Notes: generated from the sequence alone by a model not told the origin. DNA of 14,872 nt from Pseudomonadota bacterium (GCA_023392205.1 JAEVZN010000617.1:1-14872); one strand, 5' to 3'; positions 1 through 8,901 are shown, counted from the stretch's first letter. Numbers and translations are program-made.

Positions 1-328
1 GCCGGCGGCGCTCGCGGCAGAACAATTCGATATCGCCGATGATCTCGACGCCCGCATCCTGCGCCAGTTTCGCCGACCAATGCGGTTGCGGATGCGTCAG
101 CGGCACGCCGGGCGTCAGAACGAGAGCCGACACCTGCGACCAGTCGACCCCGCGCAGATCGCCGGTCGGGACGCCGGCGGCAGCGGCTTCGACGATCTTC
201 TTCTCGCTGTCGTCGAAGGCGATCACATCGGCGCCGCCATCGATCAGCGCCTTGCATGTCGACAGGCCCGAGCCGCCGAGGCCGAACACGGCGACCCGCT
301 TGCCGGAGAATGTGGTGACCGGAATCAT
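1..328 (-). CDS. murD: UDP-N-acetylmuramoyl-L-alanine--D-glutamate ligase, N-terminal part (cut by window edge)
   Basis: MurD adds D-glutamate to UDP-MurNAc-L-alanine in the cytoplasm, the second amino acid step of peptidoglycan precursor synthesis. Only the first 109 codons are inside the window; the gene continues past the left edge. The visible part is the N-terminal Rossmann-like UDP-binding domain, with the glycine-rich turn FGLGGSG at residues 15-21, TPGVPLTHP at 72-80 and IIGDIELF at 97-103, all typical of MurD. The ATP-binding P-loop lies beyond the edge. The ATG start is preceded by GGGAG close by and GAGGA a little further up. The start lies 16 nt after the mraY stop, so it is very probably in the same transcript as the rest of the cluster. 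Confidence 0.95.
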   Translation of the reverse strand, partial: MIPVTTFSGKRVAVFGLGGSGLSTCKALIDGGADVIAFDDSEKKIVEAAAAGVPTGDLRGVDWSQVSALVLTPGVPLTHPQPHWSAKLAQDAGVEIIGDIELFCRERRR

Positions 329-344
329 CGGCTCCCGGCCATCC

Positions 345-1433
345 TCATCTCAGCTTCAACGACGACAGGCCGATCAGCGCCAGCACGATGGAAATGATCC
401 AGAAGCGGATCACGATCTGCGGCTCGGTCCAGCCCTTCTGCTCGTAATGGTGATGGATCGGCGCCATGCGGAAGACACGCTTGCCGGTGAGGCGGAAGGA
501 AATCACCTGCACGATCACCGACACCGCTTCGAGCACGAACAGGCCGCCGATAATCGCGAGCGCGATCTCGTGCTTCGTGGCGACGGCGACGGAGCCGATC
601 ATGCCGCCAAGCGCCAGCGATCCGGTATCGCCCATGAAGATGGAGGCAGGTGGCGCGTTGAACCAGAGAAAACCCAATCCGGCTCCGATCACCGCCCCGC
701 ACAAGACGGCAAGCTCTCCGGTCCCGGCAACGTAGTGAATCTGCAGATAATCGGCGAACAGCGCGTTGCCCGCGAGATATGAGATCAGCCCGAAGCTCAG
801 TGCGGCGATCATCACCGGGACGATGGCAAGCCCGTCCAGACCGTCGGTCAGGTTCACGGCGTTGCCCGCACCGACAATGATGAAGGCGCCGAAGACAAGA
901 AAGAACCAGCCGAGATCGATCAACAAGTCCTTGAAGAACGGGATGGCGAGCGAGGTCGCAAAAGCCGGCCGGCCGAGTTGCGAGATCGCAAGACAGGCAA
1001 GGATCGCCACGATGGCTTCGGCGGTCAGGCGCAGCTTGCCGGAGAAATTCGTATAGGCCTGCTGTTTGGTGACTTTCAGATAATCGTCGTAAAATCCGAT
1101 CGTGCCGAAAGCCAGCGTGACGCCAAGCACCACCCACACATACGGATTATAGAGATTGGCCCATAGCAGCGTGGAGGCCGTCACCGCGAAAATGATCATC
1201 AGACCGCCCATGGTGGGCGTTCCGATCTTGCTCTTCAGATGCGATTGCGGACCGTCGGCGCGGATCGGCTGACCCTTGCCCTGCGCCGACCGAAGCCAGT
1301 CGATGATCGGCGAGCCCGCGATGAACATGAACACGGCAGCCGACATCAGCGCACCGCCGGTGCGGAACGTGATGTAGCGGAAGACATTCAGTGCGGGAAA
1401 CGTGTCTGCGAAATCTGCGAGCCAGAACAGCAT
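345..1433 (-). CDS. mraY: phospho-N-acetylmuramoyl-pentapeptide-transferase
   Basis: MraY is the polytopic inner-membrane enzyme that moves phospho-MurNAc-pentapeptide from UDP to undecaprenyl phosphate, making lipid I. The 362-residue protein has the usual length and about ten hydrophobic segments. Signature motifs are visible: KGQPIRxDGPQSH and GTPTMGG near the N-terminus, the catalytic Asp pair in FYDDYLK (D116, D117), [10 protein letters not shown] (194-203), [12 protein letters not shown] (266-277) and the HHHYE cluster (327-331). The frame stays open to a TTG at 1445, but that would overlap the murF stop. The ATG at 1433 gives the usual family N-terminus (MLFWLADF...[10 protein letters not shown]). 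It starts 8 nt after the murF stop, with only a weak ribosome binding site. Confidence 0.97.
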   Translation of the reverse strand: MLFWLADFADTFPALNVFRYITFRTGGALMSAAVFMFIAGSPIIDWLRSAQGKGQPIRADGPQSHLKSKIGTPTMGGLMIIFAVTASTLLWANLYNPYVWVVLGVTLAFGTIGFYDDYLKVTKQQAYTNFSGKLRLTAEAIVAILACLAISQLGRPAFATSLAIPFFKDLLIDLGWFFLVFGAFIIVGAGNAVNLTDGLDGLAIVPVMIAALSFGLISYLAGNALFADYLQIHYVAGTGELAVLCGAVIGAGLGFLWFNAPPASIFMGDTGSLALGGMIGSVAVATKHEIALAIIGGLFVLEAVSVIVQVISFRLTGKRVFRMAPIHHHYEQKGWTEPQIVIRFWIISIVLALIGLSSLKLR

Positions 1434-1441
1434 TGCTGCAT

Positions 1442-2881
1442 TCAACCCTGCGCTGCGTGAACTGCGGCAGGCGACGCGAATTTGCGTCGCAGCGCCGCCA
1501 CGATCGGAGCCATTTTAGAACCGAACGAGCCCTTCACCATCACGGCATCCCCGCCGGTCACGGCGTCGAGGACATGCGGTTCAAGGTCGCTGGAACTCAA
1601 GGCATAATGGCCCCGGCGGTTGGAGGGAAGCGCCTCCCAGAGATTTCGCATTTCAGGCCCGGAACAATACACAAGATCAATGGCATGGGCGATCACAGCC
1701 TTGGCCAGAGCGCGGTGCAGATCGGCCGATTGCGGGCCGAGTTCGAGCATGTCGCCCAGCACCGCAATCCGGCGGCCGCGCGGACCCGGCTCGGCCTGGC
1801 CCAGCAGCGCGATGGCGGCCGCCATCGAAAGCGGATTGGCATTGTAGCTTTCGTCGATCAGCAGCGCGCTGCCGCCGGGCATGTCGAGCGTGATCCGGGT
1901 GCCGCGCCCCTGCGCGGGTTGAAGGTCGGCCAATGCCATGGCGCAAAGTGCCAGATCAGCGCCGGCGAGCTTTGCGGCTGCCAGCACGGCGAGTGAATTC
2001 AGCACCAGATGGCGGCCCGGCGCGCCGAGTTTGTAGGTGACGTCCTCGCCGAGGATGCGCGCCTGCACCGACGACATCTCTGGATGCAGCACGCATTTAA
2101 GCAATTGCGCGTCCGCGCCCGCGTCTTCTCCGAAGGACACGATGCGCGTCACTTCGCGTTCACGCGCGCGTTCCGTCAGCCGTGCAAAATGTGCATTGTC
2201 CCGATTGAGGATGGCGACGCCACCCGGCTTCAGTCCGTCGAAGATCTCGGCCTTGGCATCGGCGATGGCAGCTTCGGATTCGAAATGTTCGAGATGCACC
2301 GCGGCCACCGTCGTGATGATCGCAATGTCGGGCTGCACCATCTGCGACAGCGGCCGGATTTCGCCCGCGTGGTTCATGCCCAGTTCGAAGATGGCAAAGC
2401 GCGCGTCCTGCGGGCAGCGCGCGAGCGAGAGCGGTACGCCCCAGTGATTGTTGTAGGATGCGGCGGAGGCATGCGTCCGGCCCTCGCGCGACAAGACCAG
2501 CCGCAAGGCTTCCTTCGTTGAGGTCTTGCCGACCGAGCCGGTGACGGCAATCACCTTGCCTTGAAGACGCGCGCGGCCTGCGACGCCGAGTGCGCGCAGG
2601 GCCTCCAGCACATCGTCGACGATCAGGACCGGGATATCCGTCGCGATCTCGTGGCGCTTTGCCTCGGAAATCACCGCAAGCCCGGCACCGGCTTTGTATG
2701 CCGCCTCGACAAAATCATGTCCGTCGCGGTTATCGCCCGCGATTGCAAAGAAGGCGTCGCCCTTCGCGAGCGTGCGGCTGTCGATCGAGATACCGTTCAC
2801 CGATTGCGGAAGTGTGGCAGCCTTGCGCGCCTTCATGGCGGCCGCCATGGCATCGATTGTCCACAAAGGCACGGCGCTCAT
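1442..2881 (-). CDS. murF: UDP-N-acetylmuramoyl-tripeptide--D-alanyl-D-alanine ligase
   Basis: MurF joins the D-Ala-D-Ala dipeptide to UDP-MurNAc-tripeptide using ATP, completing the cytoplasmic pentapeptide precursor used by MraY. The 479-residue protein has the three-domain Mur ligase layout. The N-terminal UDP-substrate domain contains [16 protein letters not shown]. The central ATPase domain has the P-loop TGSVGKTS (114-121) and [11 protein letters not shown] (165-175). The C-terminal domain carries DESYNANP (343-350), characteristic of MurF. The ATG overlaps the murE stop in an ATGA arrangement, with AAGGGGAG about 7 nt upstream inside the end of murE, which points to translational coupling. 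The gene is intact. Confidence 0.96.
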   Translation of the reverse strand: MSAVPLWTIDAMAAAMKARKAATLPQSVNGISIDSRTLAKGDAFFAIAGDNRDGHDFVEAAYKAGAGLAVISEAKRHEIATDIPVLIVDDVLEALRALGVAGRARLQGKVIAVTGSVGKTSTKEALRLVLSREGRTHASAASYNNHWGVPLSLARCPQDARFAIFELGMNHAGEIRPLSQMVQPDIAIITTVAAVHLEHFESEAAIADAKAEIFDGLKPGGVAILNRDNAHFARLTERAREREVTRIVSFGEDAGADAQLLKCVLHPEMSSVQARILGEDVTYKLGAPGRHLVLNSLAVLAAAKLAGADLALCAMALADLQPAQGRGTRITLDMPGGSALLIDESYNANPLSMAAAIALLGQAEPGPRGRRIAVLGDMLELGPQSADLHRALAKAVIAHAIDLVYCSGPEMRNLWEALPSNRRGHYALSSSDLEPHVLDAVTGGDAVMVKGSFGSKMAPIVAALRRKFASPAAVHAAQG

Positions 2882-4350
2882 CGCTGAACTCCCCTTGCGG
2901 TCGCAGCCTTCAGCGCCACCGCCACCGCCTCATGATCGCTGAAGGGCAATACGCGGTCGCCGACAAGCTGGCCGGTTTCGTGGCCCTTGCCGGCTATCAC
3001 CAGCACGTCGCCATCCTCAAGCCCGCTGACGCTCTGGCGGATGGCCTCGGCCCGATCAGCAATCTCGCGCGCACCGGGCGATGCCGCAAGAATGGCGGCG
3101 CGGATCGCCGCCGGATCCTCCTTGCGCGGGTTGTCGTCGGTGACGACCACAAGATCGGCCTTCTGCGCGGCGATCTCGCCCATGATCGGACGCTTGCCCG
3201 GATCGCGGTTTCCGCCGCATCCGAACACCACGACCAGGCGCTTCTGGACATACGGACGCAACGCATCCAGCGTCTTGGCCAGCGCGTCCGGCTTGTGGGC
3301 GTAATCGATAAAGACCGGGGCCTTGCCGGCCCGGCCGGCGAATTCCAGACGGCCCCTGGCGCCTTCGAGATCCTCAAGCGCCATCAGCACCTCGTCGGCC
3401 GGTGTGCCGGTGACGATGGCAAGGCCAGCCGCGACCAGCGCGTTCTCGATCTGAAACTCACCGACCAGCGGCAGATGCAGCCGGCGGCGGCCTCCCTCGA
3501 CCTGCAAGGTCACCGCCTGCGCGTAACCGTCGATCTCGCTGCGCACCACCCGCAGGTCGTCGCCGTCGCGCCCCACCGTAAAGATGCGCAGGCCGCGCGC
3601 CTTGGCGGCCGATATCACCCGCGCGGATTCGGGATGGTCCGCGGACACGACCGCACTGCCATCGGACACGACGATCTCGTCGAACAGCCGCAGTTTGGCG
3701 CGCAGATAGGCGGCGAGATCAGTATGATAATCGAGATGGTCGCGGCTGAGATTGGTGAAGCCCGCGGCCGCAATCCGCACGCCATCCAGCCGGTGCTGGT
3801 CGAGCCCGTGCGAGGAGGCTTCAAGCGCCAGATGGGTGACGCCTTCGCCGGCAAGCCTGTCGAGCAGCCTGTGCAATTCGACCGGATCGGGCGTGGTCAG
3901 CGATCCATAGGTTTCCCCTTTCGGAGACACGACACCTATGGTCCCGACACTCGCCGCCGCCTTGCCGCTGGCTTCCCAGATCTGCCGCGTGAAAGCGGCC
4001 ACCGATGTCTTGCCGCTGGTGCCGGTGACCGCGGCGATCACGTCCGGCTGGCGCGGGAAAATTTTGGCGGCGGTCAATGCCAGCGCGCGCCGGGCATCGG
4101 GAACGACGATCACCGGTGCGCCATCGATTGCGTCCAGCGCCTCCTCCGCAAGGACCGCGCGCGCACCGGCGCGCACGGCCTCGGCTGCGAAATCCGAACC
4201 GCGTGCGGTTCCCCCGGATATCGCTACGAAGATGTCCCCTGGCGCGACATTGCGGCTGTCCGCTGTCACACCCGTGACATCGATGTCGGCCCCGCCGGCG
4301 ACGGGCTCACTTATGCCGTTCAGAATCTCGGAAAGCTTCATGCCGGGCAT
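2878..4350 (-). CDS. murE: UDP-N-acetylmuramoyl-L-alanyl-D-glutamate--2,6-diaminopimelate ligase
   Basis: MurE adds the third amino acid to the peptidoglycan stem peptide in the cytoplasm. The 490-residue protein has the P-loop TGTSGKTS (109-116), LSRDHLDYH (201-209), the likely carbamylated lysine K219 in YLRAKLRLFD, YAHKPD (350-355), FGCGGNRD (376-383) and DNPR (406-409). DNPR is the known motif for meso-diaminopimelate rather than lysine, so the cell wall should be the Gram-negative mDAP type. An in-frame ATG also exists at 4341. The start at 4350 is preferred because GGAAGGGG lies 8 nt upstream of it. The gene overlaps murF by 4 nt and follows ftsI after a 47-nt gap, the longest in this run. 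Confidence 0.96.
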   Translation of the reverse strand: MPGMKLSEILNGISEPVAGGADIDVTGVTADSRNVAPGDIFVAISGGTARGSDFAAEAVRAGARAVLAEEALDAIDGAPVIVVPDARRALALTAAKIFPRQPDVIAAVTGTSGKTSVAAFTRQIWEASGKAAASVGTIGVVSPKGETYGSLTTPDPVELHRLLDRLAGEGVTHLALEASSHGLDQHRLDGVRIAAAGFTNLSRDHLDYHTDLAAYLRAKLRLFDEIVVSDGSAVVSADHPESARVISAAKARGLRIFTVGRDGDDLRVVRSEIDGYAQAVTLQVEGGRRRLHLPLVGEFQIENALVAAGLAIVTGTPADEVLMALEDLEGARGRLEFAGRAGKAPVFIDYAHKPDALAKTLDALRPYVQKRLVVVFGCGGNRDPGKRPIMGEIAAQKADLVVVTDDNPRKEDPAAIRAAILAASPGAREIADRAEAIRQSVSGLEDGDVLVIAGKGHETGQLVGDRVLPFSDHEAVAVALKAATARGVQR

Positions 4351-4358
4351 GTTTCATG

Positions 4359-4380
4359 CCCCTTCCGGTCCGGCAAGGGG
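4359..4380 (-). promoter_or_regulatory. possible hairpin covering the murE ribosome binding site
   Basis: The two arms CCCCTT and AAGGGG form a perfect 6-bp stem around a 10-nt loop in the ftsI-murE gap. The 3' arm in the mRNA is part of the GGAAGGGG Shine-Dalgarno sequence of murE, so pairing would hide it from the ribosome. Neighbouring genes in the cluster overlap or are separated by 8-16 nt, so this is the only stretch with room for such a structure. A regulatory role is inference; the stem is short and could be chance in G+C-rich DNA. Confidence 0.3.
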
Positions 4381-4397
4381 GCGCCGAGAAGAAAGTC

Positions 4398-6131
4398 TCA
4401 GCGTGCCGAAGCGGTCGCAGCCAGGATCTGCCGGTCGGCATTGGGCAGGTCGAAACGCGGCGCAACGCCAAGCAGCGGCGCAATCCTGGCGATCACATTG
4501 CCGGCGGTCGGCACCGCGTTCCAGCCCGAGGTTGCAAAGCCCTTGGTTTCCGGAATGGGCTGCGGTTCGTCCAGCATGATCAGGATCTGATAGCGCGGCT
4601 TGTCCGCCGGCAGAATGGCGGTGAAGCTGGTCAGCAGCTTCTTCTTGACGTAGCGGCCATTCACGACCTTTTCCGAGGTTCCCGTTTTACCGCCGACATA
4701 ATAGCCGTTCACATCCGCGCGGCGGGCCGAGCCCTTCTCGGCGTTGAGCCGCATCAGATACCGCATCCGGTCGCTGGTCTCCGGCTTGATCACCTGCCTT
4801 GCGAGCTGGGCCGCCTCTTCGGGCGAGCGTTTCAGGAATGTGGGCGGGATCAGCTTGCCGCCATTGACCAGTGCGGAAATCCCCATCACCGCCTGCAGTG
4901 GCGCGACCGACAGACCATGTCCGAAGGCGATGGTGACCGTATTCAGTTCTGCCCAGCGGCGCGGCAGGATCGGTTCGGCGCTTTCCGGGATCTCGGTGCG
5001 CAAACGGTCGAGCTGACCGAGCTTCTTCAGAAACGCACGGTGATGATCGACGCCCAGCGCCAAAGCCATGCGCGCGGTGCCGATATTCGAGGAATAGGTA
5101 AAGATTTCCGGCACCGTCATGATGCGCTTCTGGCCGCGATAATCGCTGATGCTGAAGCGGCCATAGCGCAGCGAATGCCGCGCATCGAACGATGACCCCA
5201 GCGTGACCCTGCCGGAATCCAGCGCCATCGCGATGGTCAGCGCCTTGAAGGTCGATCCCATTTCATAGACGCCGGTGGTCAGCCGGTTGATCCGCTCGGG
5301 ATCGAGCGCCTCACGCGGATCGTTGGGATCGTAATCCGGCACCGACACCATCGCGACGATCTCGCCGGTATTCACGTCGGTCACGAGGCCTGCCGCGGCC
5401 TTGGCCTTGAATTTCTCCCGCGCCGCCAGAAGCTCGGAGCGCAGCGCATGCTGCACGCGCAGGTCCACCGACAATTCGACCGGCTTTTGCTGGCGGTCGC
5501 GGGCAAAGCCCAGCGAATGCAGGTCGGCGAGGCCGCGGCCATCCAGCCATTTCTCGATCCCGGCAATGCCCTGATTGTCGATATTCACATGTCCGATCAG
5601 ATGCGACACGGTCGCCGTGTTCGGATAGACGCGCTTGTTCTCGGACAGAAAGCCGATGCCAGGAATGCCGAGGCGATGGATCTGCCGCTGCTGATCCTTG
5701 GTGATCTCGCGCCTGAGCCACGCAAAGCCGCGTCCGGACGACAGCCGCTCGCGCAATTCGTTCGCATTCATCTCAGGCACGGTGGCCGTCAGCAGCTCGA
5801 CCGCCTCGTCCACATCAATGATGCGGCGCGGCTCTCCGAACAGTGAGGGCATGCGGACATCGGTGGCGAGCACCAGTCCGTTGCGGTCGAGAATATCCGG
5901 ACGCGCCGTGGCGATGATATCGCCGCCGCCCGACCGCCGCTCGTTCTGCCCGTCCGAGGAGATGGCCAGTTGCACCAAGCGTCCACCGATCAGCGCGTAG
6001 ATGCAGGCAAAGGCCAGGATCGCAAGACCGACACGCGCGCGGCTCTTGGCTTCGCGTCCAGCCTCCTGGCCGAACAGCAAACGGTTCACGAAGCTGCCGA
6101 ATTTCGACGTGCGGCGGGGGCGCACGTTCAT
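4398..6131 (-). CDS. ftsI: penicillin-binding protein FtsI (PBP3), septal peptidoglycan transpeptidase
   Basis: FtsI cross-links septal peptidoglycan in the periplasm during cell division and partners with FtsW and the FtsQLB complex. The 577-residue protein is a class B PBP: a short cytoplasmic tail rich in Arg and Lys, one membrane anchor at about 33-55, a dimerisation/pedestal domain (about 70-210) and a transpeptidase domain. Its active-site motifs are STFK (293-296, catalytic Ser293), SSN (347-349) and KTGTS (482-486). The frame is open upstream to 6362 through ftsL-overlapping sequence that does not resemble FtsI. The ATG at 6131 is chosen because it starts the expected N-terminus, overlaps the ftsL stop as ATGA and has GGGGAGGGGG just upstream. 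Confidence 0.96.
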   Translation of the reverse strand: MNVRPRRTSKFGSFVNRLLFGQEAGREAKSRARVGLAILAFACIYALIGGRLVQLAISSDGQNERRSGGGDIIATARPDILDRNGLVLATDVRMPSLFGEPRRIIDVDEAVELLTATVPEMNANELRERLSSGRGFAWLRREITKDQQRQIHRLGIPGIGFLSENKRVYPNTATVSHLIGHVNIDNQGIAGIEKWLDGRGLADLHSLGFARDRQQKPVELSVDLRVQHALRSELLAAREKFKAKAAAGLVTDVNTGEIVAMVSVPDYDPNDPREALDPERINRLTTGVYEMGSTFKALTIAMALDSGRVTLGSSFDARHSLRYGRFSISDYRGQKRIMTVPEIFTYSSNIGTARMALALGVDHHRAFLKKLGQLDRLRTEIPESAEPILPRRWAELNTVTIAFGHGLSVAPLQAVMGISALVNGGKLIPPTFLKRSPEEAAQLARQVIKPETSDRMRYLMRLNAEKGSARRADVNGYYVGGKTGTSEKVVNGRYVKKKLLTSFTAILPADKPRYQILIMLDEPQPIPETKGFATSGWNAVPTAGNVIARIAPLLGVAPRFDLPNADRQILAATASAR

Positions 6132-6526
6132 TGGCGCCCCCTCCCCATGCCCGTCGTGCCGACCGCGCCGGTCGGGATATCCACTTCGTCGGGGATGGCG
6201 ATCAGCGCGCCGATGGGATCGCTTTCGTTGGCGAATAATGGCGGTCTCGGACGTTCCGGCAAACCGGCCAGCGAGTCGAATTGATGTGCTTCGACCGGTT
6301 TCAGCGGCAAATGCCGCTGCGCCAGTTCCTCGATCCGGGCCGGCGATTCGAGTTTCGACCATTCCGCACGCAGGGCCGCGACCGCATCGCGCTCGCGGCG
6401 GATTTCGCCGCGCAGCTTTGCAAGCTGTTCGGCCTGCATGGTGGCTTCGAACTTGATGTCATAGACATAGGCCGCGGCCATGATCAGTGCGACGATAACC
6501 GACAGATGCAGAAGGCGGATAGTCAT
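6128..6526 (-). CDS. ftsL: cell division protein FtsL
   Basis: FtsL is a small bitopic membrane protein that, with FtsB and FtsQ, activates FtsWI at the septum. The 132-residue product has a short N-terminus, one hydrophobic segment at about 4-22 and then a charged, heptad-like helix (about 28-75) expected to form the coiled coil with FtsB. The Pro-rich tail is longer than in enteric FtsL, as is common in alphaproteobacteria. FtsL sequences diverge strongly, so the call rests on topology plus position between rsmH and ftsI. The ATG overlaps the rsmH stop (ATGA) with GAGGG just upstream, and the stop overlaps the ftsI start the same way. Confidence 0.88.
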   Translation of the reverse strand: MTIRLLHLSVIVALIMAAAYVYDIKFEATMQAEQLAKLRGEIRRERDAVAALRAEWSKLESPARIEELAQRHLPLKPVEAHQFDSLAGLPERPRPPLFANESDPIGALIAIPDEVDIPTGAVGTTGMGRGRQ

Positions 6527-7557
6527 CGCGCCCTCATGACATCTTGCAGCGATGGCAATCGCGGCAGCAGGGGCGCCATATCGATTACGCCCGGCGCGGC
6601 GTCGGTACGTTGCGCCGCCCGCAGCTTGGCCGAGCGTGCGCGCGGATTGCGGCTGGTTTCGTCCTCGCCGGCCGTGACCGGCTTGCGGGTCAGCAACTGG
6701 AAGGTCGGCGCGGGTCCGCGCAATTCCGGCGCATGGCGCGAGCCCGCGGCAACACGGCTGCGTGTCGCCAAAAAGGTTTTGACGACCCGGTCTTCGAGAG
6801 AGTGAAAGGACACGACCACCAGACGCCCGCCCGGCGTAAGAATTCGCTCGGCCGCGAACAGCGCATTGGCCAGTTCTTCCAGTTCCTCGTTCACGAAAAT
6901 GCGCAAGGCCTGAAATGTGCGCGTCGCCGGATGGATGGCCCCCGGCCGCGCATGTACGATACGTTCGACGATGGACGTCAATTGGCGGGTGGTCAGGACC
7001 GGCTCTTCGCTGCGCTTGCGGACGATGGCGCGGGCGATCGGACGTGCGAAACGCTCCTCCCCGAGAATGGCAAGGATCGCGGCCAGGTCGCGGTCCGATG
7101 CGACGGCGATCACATCCGCTGCACTCGGCCCGCTCTTGCTCATGCGCATGTCCAGCGGCGCGTCGAAGCGAAACGAAAAGCCCCGCTCGGCTTCGTCGAG
7201 CTGCATCGAAGACACCCCGATATCCAGCACCACGCCGTCGACATGTCGATGCCCGAGCTCCTGTGCGGCGATGTCGAGATTGCCGAAGCGGTCTTCGGCG
7301 AGAACAAGTCGTCCGCCGGTCTGCGCGGCAAGCGTCTGGCCGGCCGCAATCGCACTCGGATCGCGGTCGATGGCAATCACACGGCAATCGGCCGCGGCAA
7401 GGATCGCCTGGCTGTATCCTCCGGCGCCGAACGTGCCGTCGATATAGACCTCGCCGTCGCGCGGCCTCAGATAATGAAGGATCTCGGGCGCGAGCACGGG
7501 AATGTGACGAACCAGTCCGCCATCGACGGCGCTTACGCCGTCGCGGTCCGACATCAT
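6523..7557 (-). CDS. rsmH: 16S rRNA (cytosine(1402)-N(4))-methyltransferase RsmH (MraW)
   Basis: RsmH methylates N4 of C1402 in the 16S rRNA decoding centre using S-adenosylmethionine. The 344-residue protein shows the RsmH signatures in order: HIPVL (18-22), the SAM-binding loop [10 protein letters not shown] (40-49), AIDRDP (62-67), [20 protein letters not shown] (110-129), DMRM (136-139), [15 protein letters not shown] (212-226) and [14 protein letters not shown] (247-260). There are two adjacent ATGs, at 7557 and 7554. The first gives a 4-nt ATGA overlap with the mraZ stop and has AAGGGG 7 nt upstream, so it is preferred; the difference is one residue. The frame continues open into mraZ, but that extension is only a shadow of mraZ. 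Confidence 0.96.
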   Translation of the reverse strand: MMSDRDGVSAVDGGLVRHIPVLAPEILHYLRPRDGEVYIDGTFGAGGYSQAILAAADCRVIAIDRDPSAIAAGQTLAAQTGGRLVLAEDRFGNLDIAAQELGHRHVDGVVLDIGVSSMQLDEAERGFSFRFDAPLDMRMSKSGPSAADVIAVASDRDLAAILAILGEERFARPIARAIVRKRSEEPVLTTRQLTSIVERIVHARPGAIHPATRTFQALRIFVNEELEELANALFAAERILTPGGRLVVVSFHSLEDRVVKTFLATRSRVAAGSRHAPELRGPAPTFQLLTRKPVTAGEDETSRNPRARSAKLRAAQRTDAAPGVIDMAPLLPRLPSLQDVMRAR

Positions 7558-8045
7558 TCCCGTGCCCCTTGCGGGTTCACCGCCGCACGCTCGGCACCCA
7601 ACCGCTTGCGCATTGCGCGCATCTTTCCGGTGGCCTCGGAAAGGCGTGCACTGAAGCGGTCCGGCGCCCAGATCTGAAACTTGTGTCCGAGGCCGACAAA
7701 GGCGACGGAATCCATGATGCCCGCGTGATCCTTCATCGGGTCCGGCAAAGTCACCCGCCCCTCGGCATCGATCTTCAGCGTATCGCTGGTGCCGTAGAGC
7801 GCTGTCGCGAATTGCTCGCGCTCCTCCGAAAAAGGTGGAAAACGTCCGATCAGCTCCTCGATCTCCTGCAGGAGCAGCGAGCCACCCGCTTCCACCGCCG
7901 GAGTATCGAGCGCGGGATAACAGAAAAGTCCGTCCTGTCCGTCGCGGCTCAACACCGCCCGGAACGCCGCCGGTACCGAGACCCGCCCCTTCGCGTCGAG
8001 GCGCAGAATGAAGTGGGAAAAAAACCGGTCCAACGAGCGATCCAT
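7554..8045 (-). CDS. mraZ: transcriptional regulator MraZ
   Basis: MraZ is a DNA-binding protein of the SpoVT/AbrB-like fold that forms ring-shaped oligomers and, in Escherichia coli, represses its own dcw promoter. The 163-residue product has the two internally repeated MraZ half-domains, each with the diagnostic motif: DAKGRVSVP (17-25) and DAEGRVTLP (93-101). The ATG at 8045 gives the family N-terminus, with only a weak GGCGGG ribosome binding site. It is the first gene of the cluster and reads away from the PRC-barrel gene. Four TGGG repeats 20-53 bases upstream of its start are likely its own binding sites. Confidence 0.95.
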   Translation of the reverse strand: MDRSLDRFFSHFILRLDAKGRVSVPAAFRAVLSRDGQDGLFCYPALDTPAVEAGGSLLLQEIEELIGRFPPFSEEREQFATALYGTSDTLKIDAEGRVTLPDPMKDHAGIMDSVAFVGLGHKFQIWAPDRFSARLSEATGKMRAMRKRLGAERAAVNPQGARE

Positions 8046-8064
8046 GCGACCCGCCGCGCCAGGA

Positions 8065-8108
8065 TGGGACAGTATGGGCTACCATGGGAATTACTGGGCG
8101 TCAATGGA
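8065..8108. promoter_or_regulatory. MraZ-box array upstream of mraZ
   Basis: On the plus strand TGGG occurs at 8065, 8075, 8085 and 8095, an exact 10-bp spacing, followed by a degenerate TGGA at 8105. MraZ of E. coli is known to bind TGGGN direct repeats separated by 5 nt upstream of mraZ, the same period. Here there are four perfect copies and one imperfect copy on one face of the helix. They overlap the likely mraZ promoter, consistent with autorepression. That MraZ binds them is inference. Confidence 0.85.
8076..8104 (-). promoter_or_regulatory. putative mraZ (dcw cluster) promoter
   Basis: Reading on the minus strand, TTGACG (8104-8099) forms a good -35 element. After exactly 17 nt comes TAGCCC (8081-8076), a poor match to the -10 consensus but acceptable for alphaproteobacteria. 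Transcription would begin near 8069, leaving a leader of about 25 nt before mraZ. The MraZ-box repeats fall across both elements. The -35 is well supported; the -10 is weak. Confidence 0.45.
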
Positions 8109-8234
8109 ACCGGCGCCGCCCGGTGCGGGCTGCGTTCGGAAACATTCAGCCCCAGTAACCTTAAGGAAGCTTGAAGCTGCCCTCGCAAGACCCGCGCTCT
8201 GCGGTTCCATCAACAGGCCTTCAACGGGGGTTTC

Positions 8235-8260
8235 GGAACACGCGGCCGGGGGTGTGCGTT
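8235..8260 (+). promoter_or_regulatory. EcfG-type (general stress sigma factor) promoter for the PRC-barrel gene
   Basis: GGAAC (8235-8239) and CGTT (8257-8260) are separated by exactly 17 nt. This matches the established consensus of the alphaproteobacterial general stress sigma factor EcfG (GGAAC-N16/17-CGTT). The start point would be near 8267, with a leader of about 60 nt before the ATG at 8326. The orientation fits the PRC-barrel gene. Dependence on EcfG is inference from the motif. Confidence 0.75.
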
Positions 8261-8287
8261 GATTTGTCATGCGCCACAAGCGCACAC
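8252..8287. repeat. inverted repeat in the PRC-barrel gene promoter/leader
   Basis: The arms GTGTGCG (8252-8258) and CGCACAC (8281-8287) are perfect 7-bp complements, 22 nt apart. The left arm runs into the -10 element of the EcfG-type promoter. It could be an operator, a leader hairpin or chance; nothing in the sequence decides between these. Confidence 0.3.
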
Positions 8288-8325
8288 GTGTTTTGAAATT
8301 CACTTCGGAATTTGGAGGCGACACG

Positions 8326-8877
8326 ATGATCAAAAATCTCATGGCGACCACCGCACTCACTGGGATGATGCTGGGTGCTGCAGTTGCGCAATCCACGCCG
8401 CCCGCTCCCGCGGACAGCCCCGCACCGGCGGCCCAGACCACGCCGATGAGCACCGCGCCTGCGTCGGCTGGCGAAGCGAAGTTCATCAGCGCGCAGTCGA
8501 ATGACCAATGGCTTTCGTCGAACTTCATCGGCGTCGATGTTGTGGGACCCGATAACGAGAAGATCGGCGATATCTCCGACCTTCTGTTCGACAAGGACGG
8601 TAACGTCATCGGTTACGTGATCGGCGTCGGCGGCTTCCTCGGCATCGGCGCGAAGAATGTCGCGCTCGCCCCGAGTTCCTTTGAAGTCGTCCCGGCCAGC
8701 GCGGATCGCGCGACCACCGGAACCGCCGGTAGCGCTCCACGCGCCGACGACATCAAGCTGAAGCTGAACATGACCAAGGATCAGCTGAAGGAAGCGTCGG
8801 CCTTCGAAACCCTGCGCGAAAAGGAATCAAAGGCACGGGCGGCGTCCCAGCCGGCGCCGGGCGCGCCCCGCCGCTAA
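8326..8877 (+). CDS. exported PRC-barrel domain protein
   Basis: The 183-residue protein begins with a probable Sec signal peptide (hydrophobic core about 5-20, AVA-Q at 19-22), followed by a Pro/Ala/Thr-rich linker (22-50). A single PRC-barrel domain lies at about 60-125, with the typical pattern IGVDVVGPDNEKIGDISDLL and GNVIGYVIGVGGFLGIG. A charged tail (about 140-175) may be helical. PRC-barrel proteins of this exported kind are common in Hyphomicrobiales, and some are general stress regulon members, but their molecular role is not established. The ATG at 8326 is chosen over an in-frame ATG at 8269 because GGAGG lies 7 nt upstream and the signal peptide starts there. It is preceded by an EcfG-type promoter and followed by a strong terminator, so it appears to be a single-gene unit. 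Confidence 0.88.
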   Translation: MIKNLMATTALTGMMLGAAVAQSTPPAPADSPAPAAQTTPMSTAPASAGEAKFISAQSNDQWLSSNFIGVDVVGPDNEKIGDISDLLFDKDGNVIGYVIGVGGFLGIGAKNVALAPSSFEVVPASADRATTGTAGSAPRADDIKLKLNMTKDQLKEASAFETLREKESKARAASQPAPGAPRR

Positions 8878-8901
8878 CAAGATAACAGTGCGAAACTCGT
8901 G

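Noticed and set aside
2590..4590. Very long plus-strand open frame (666 codons) opposite murE and murF
   Set aside because: Low-complexity Arg/Ala/His-rich translation with no recognisable domain. It is antisense to two clearly conserved ligase genes and arises from G+C-rich codon bias.
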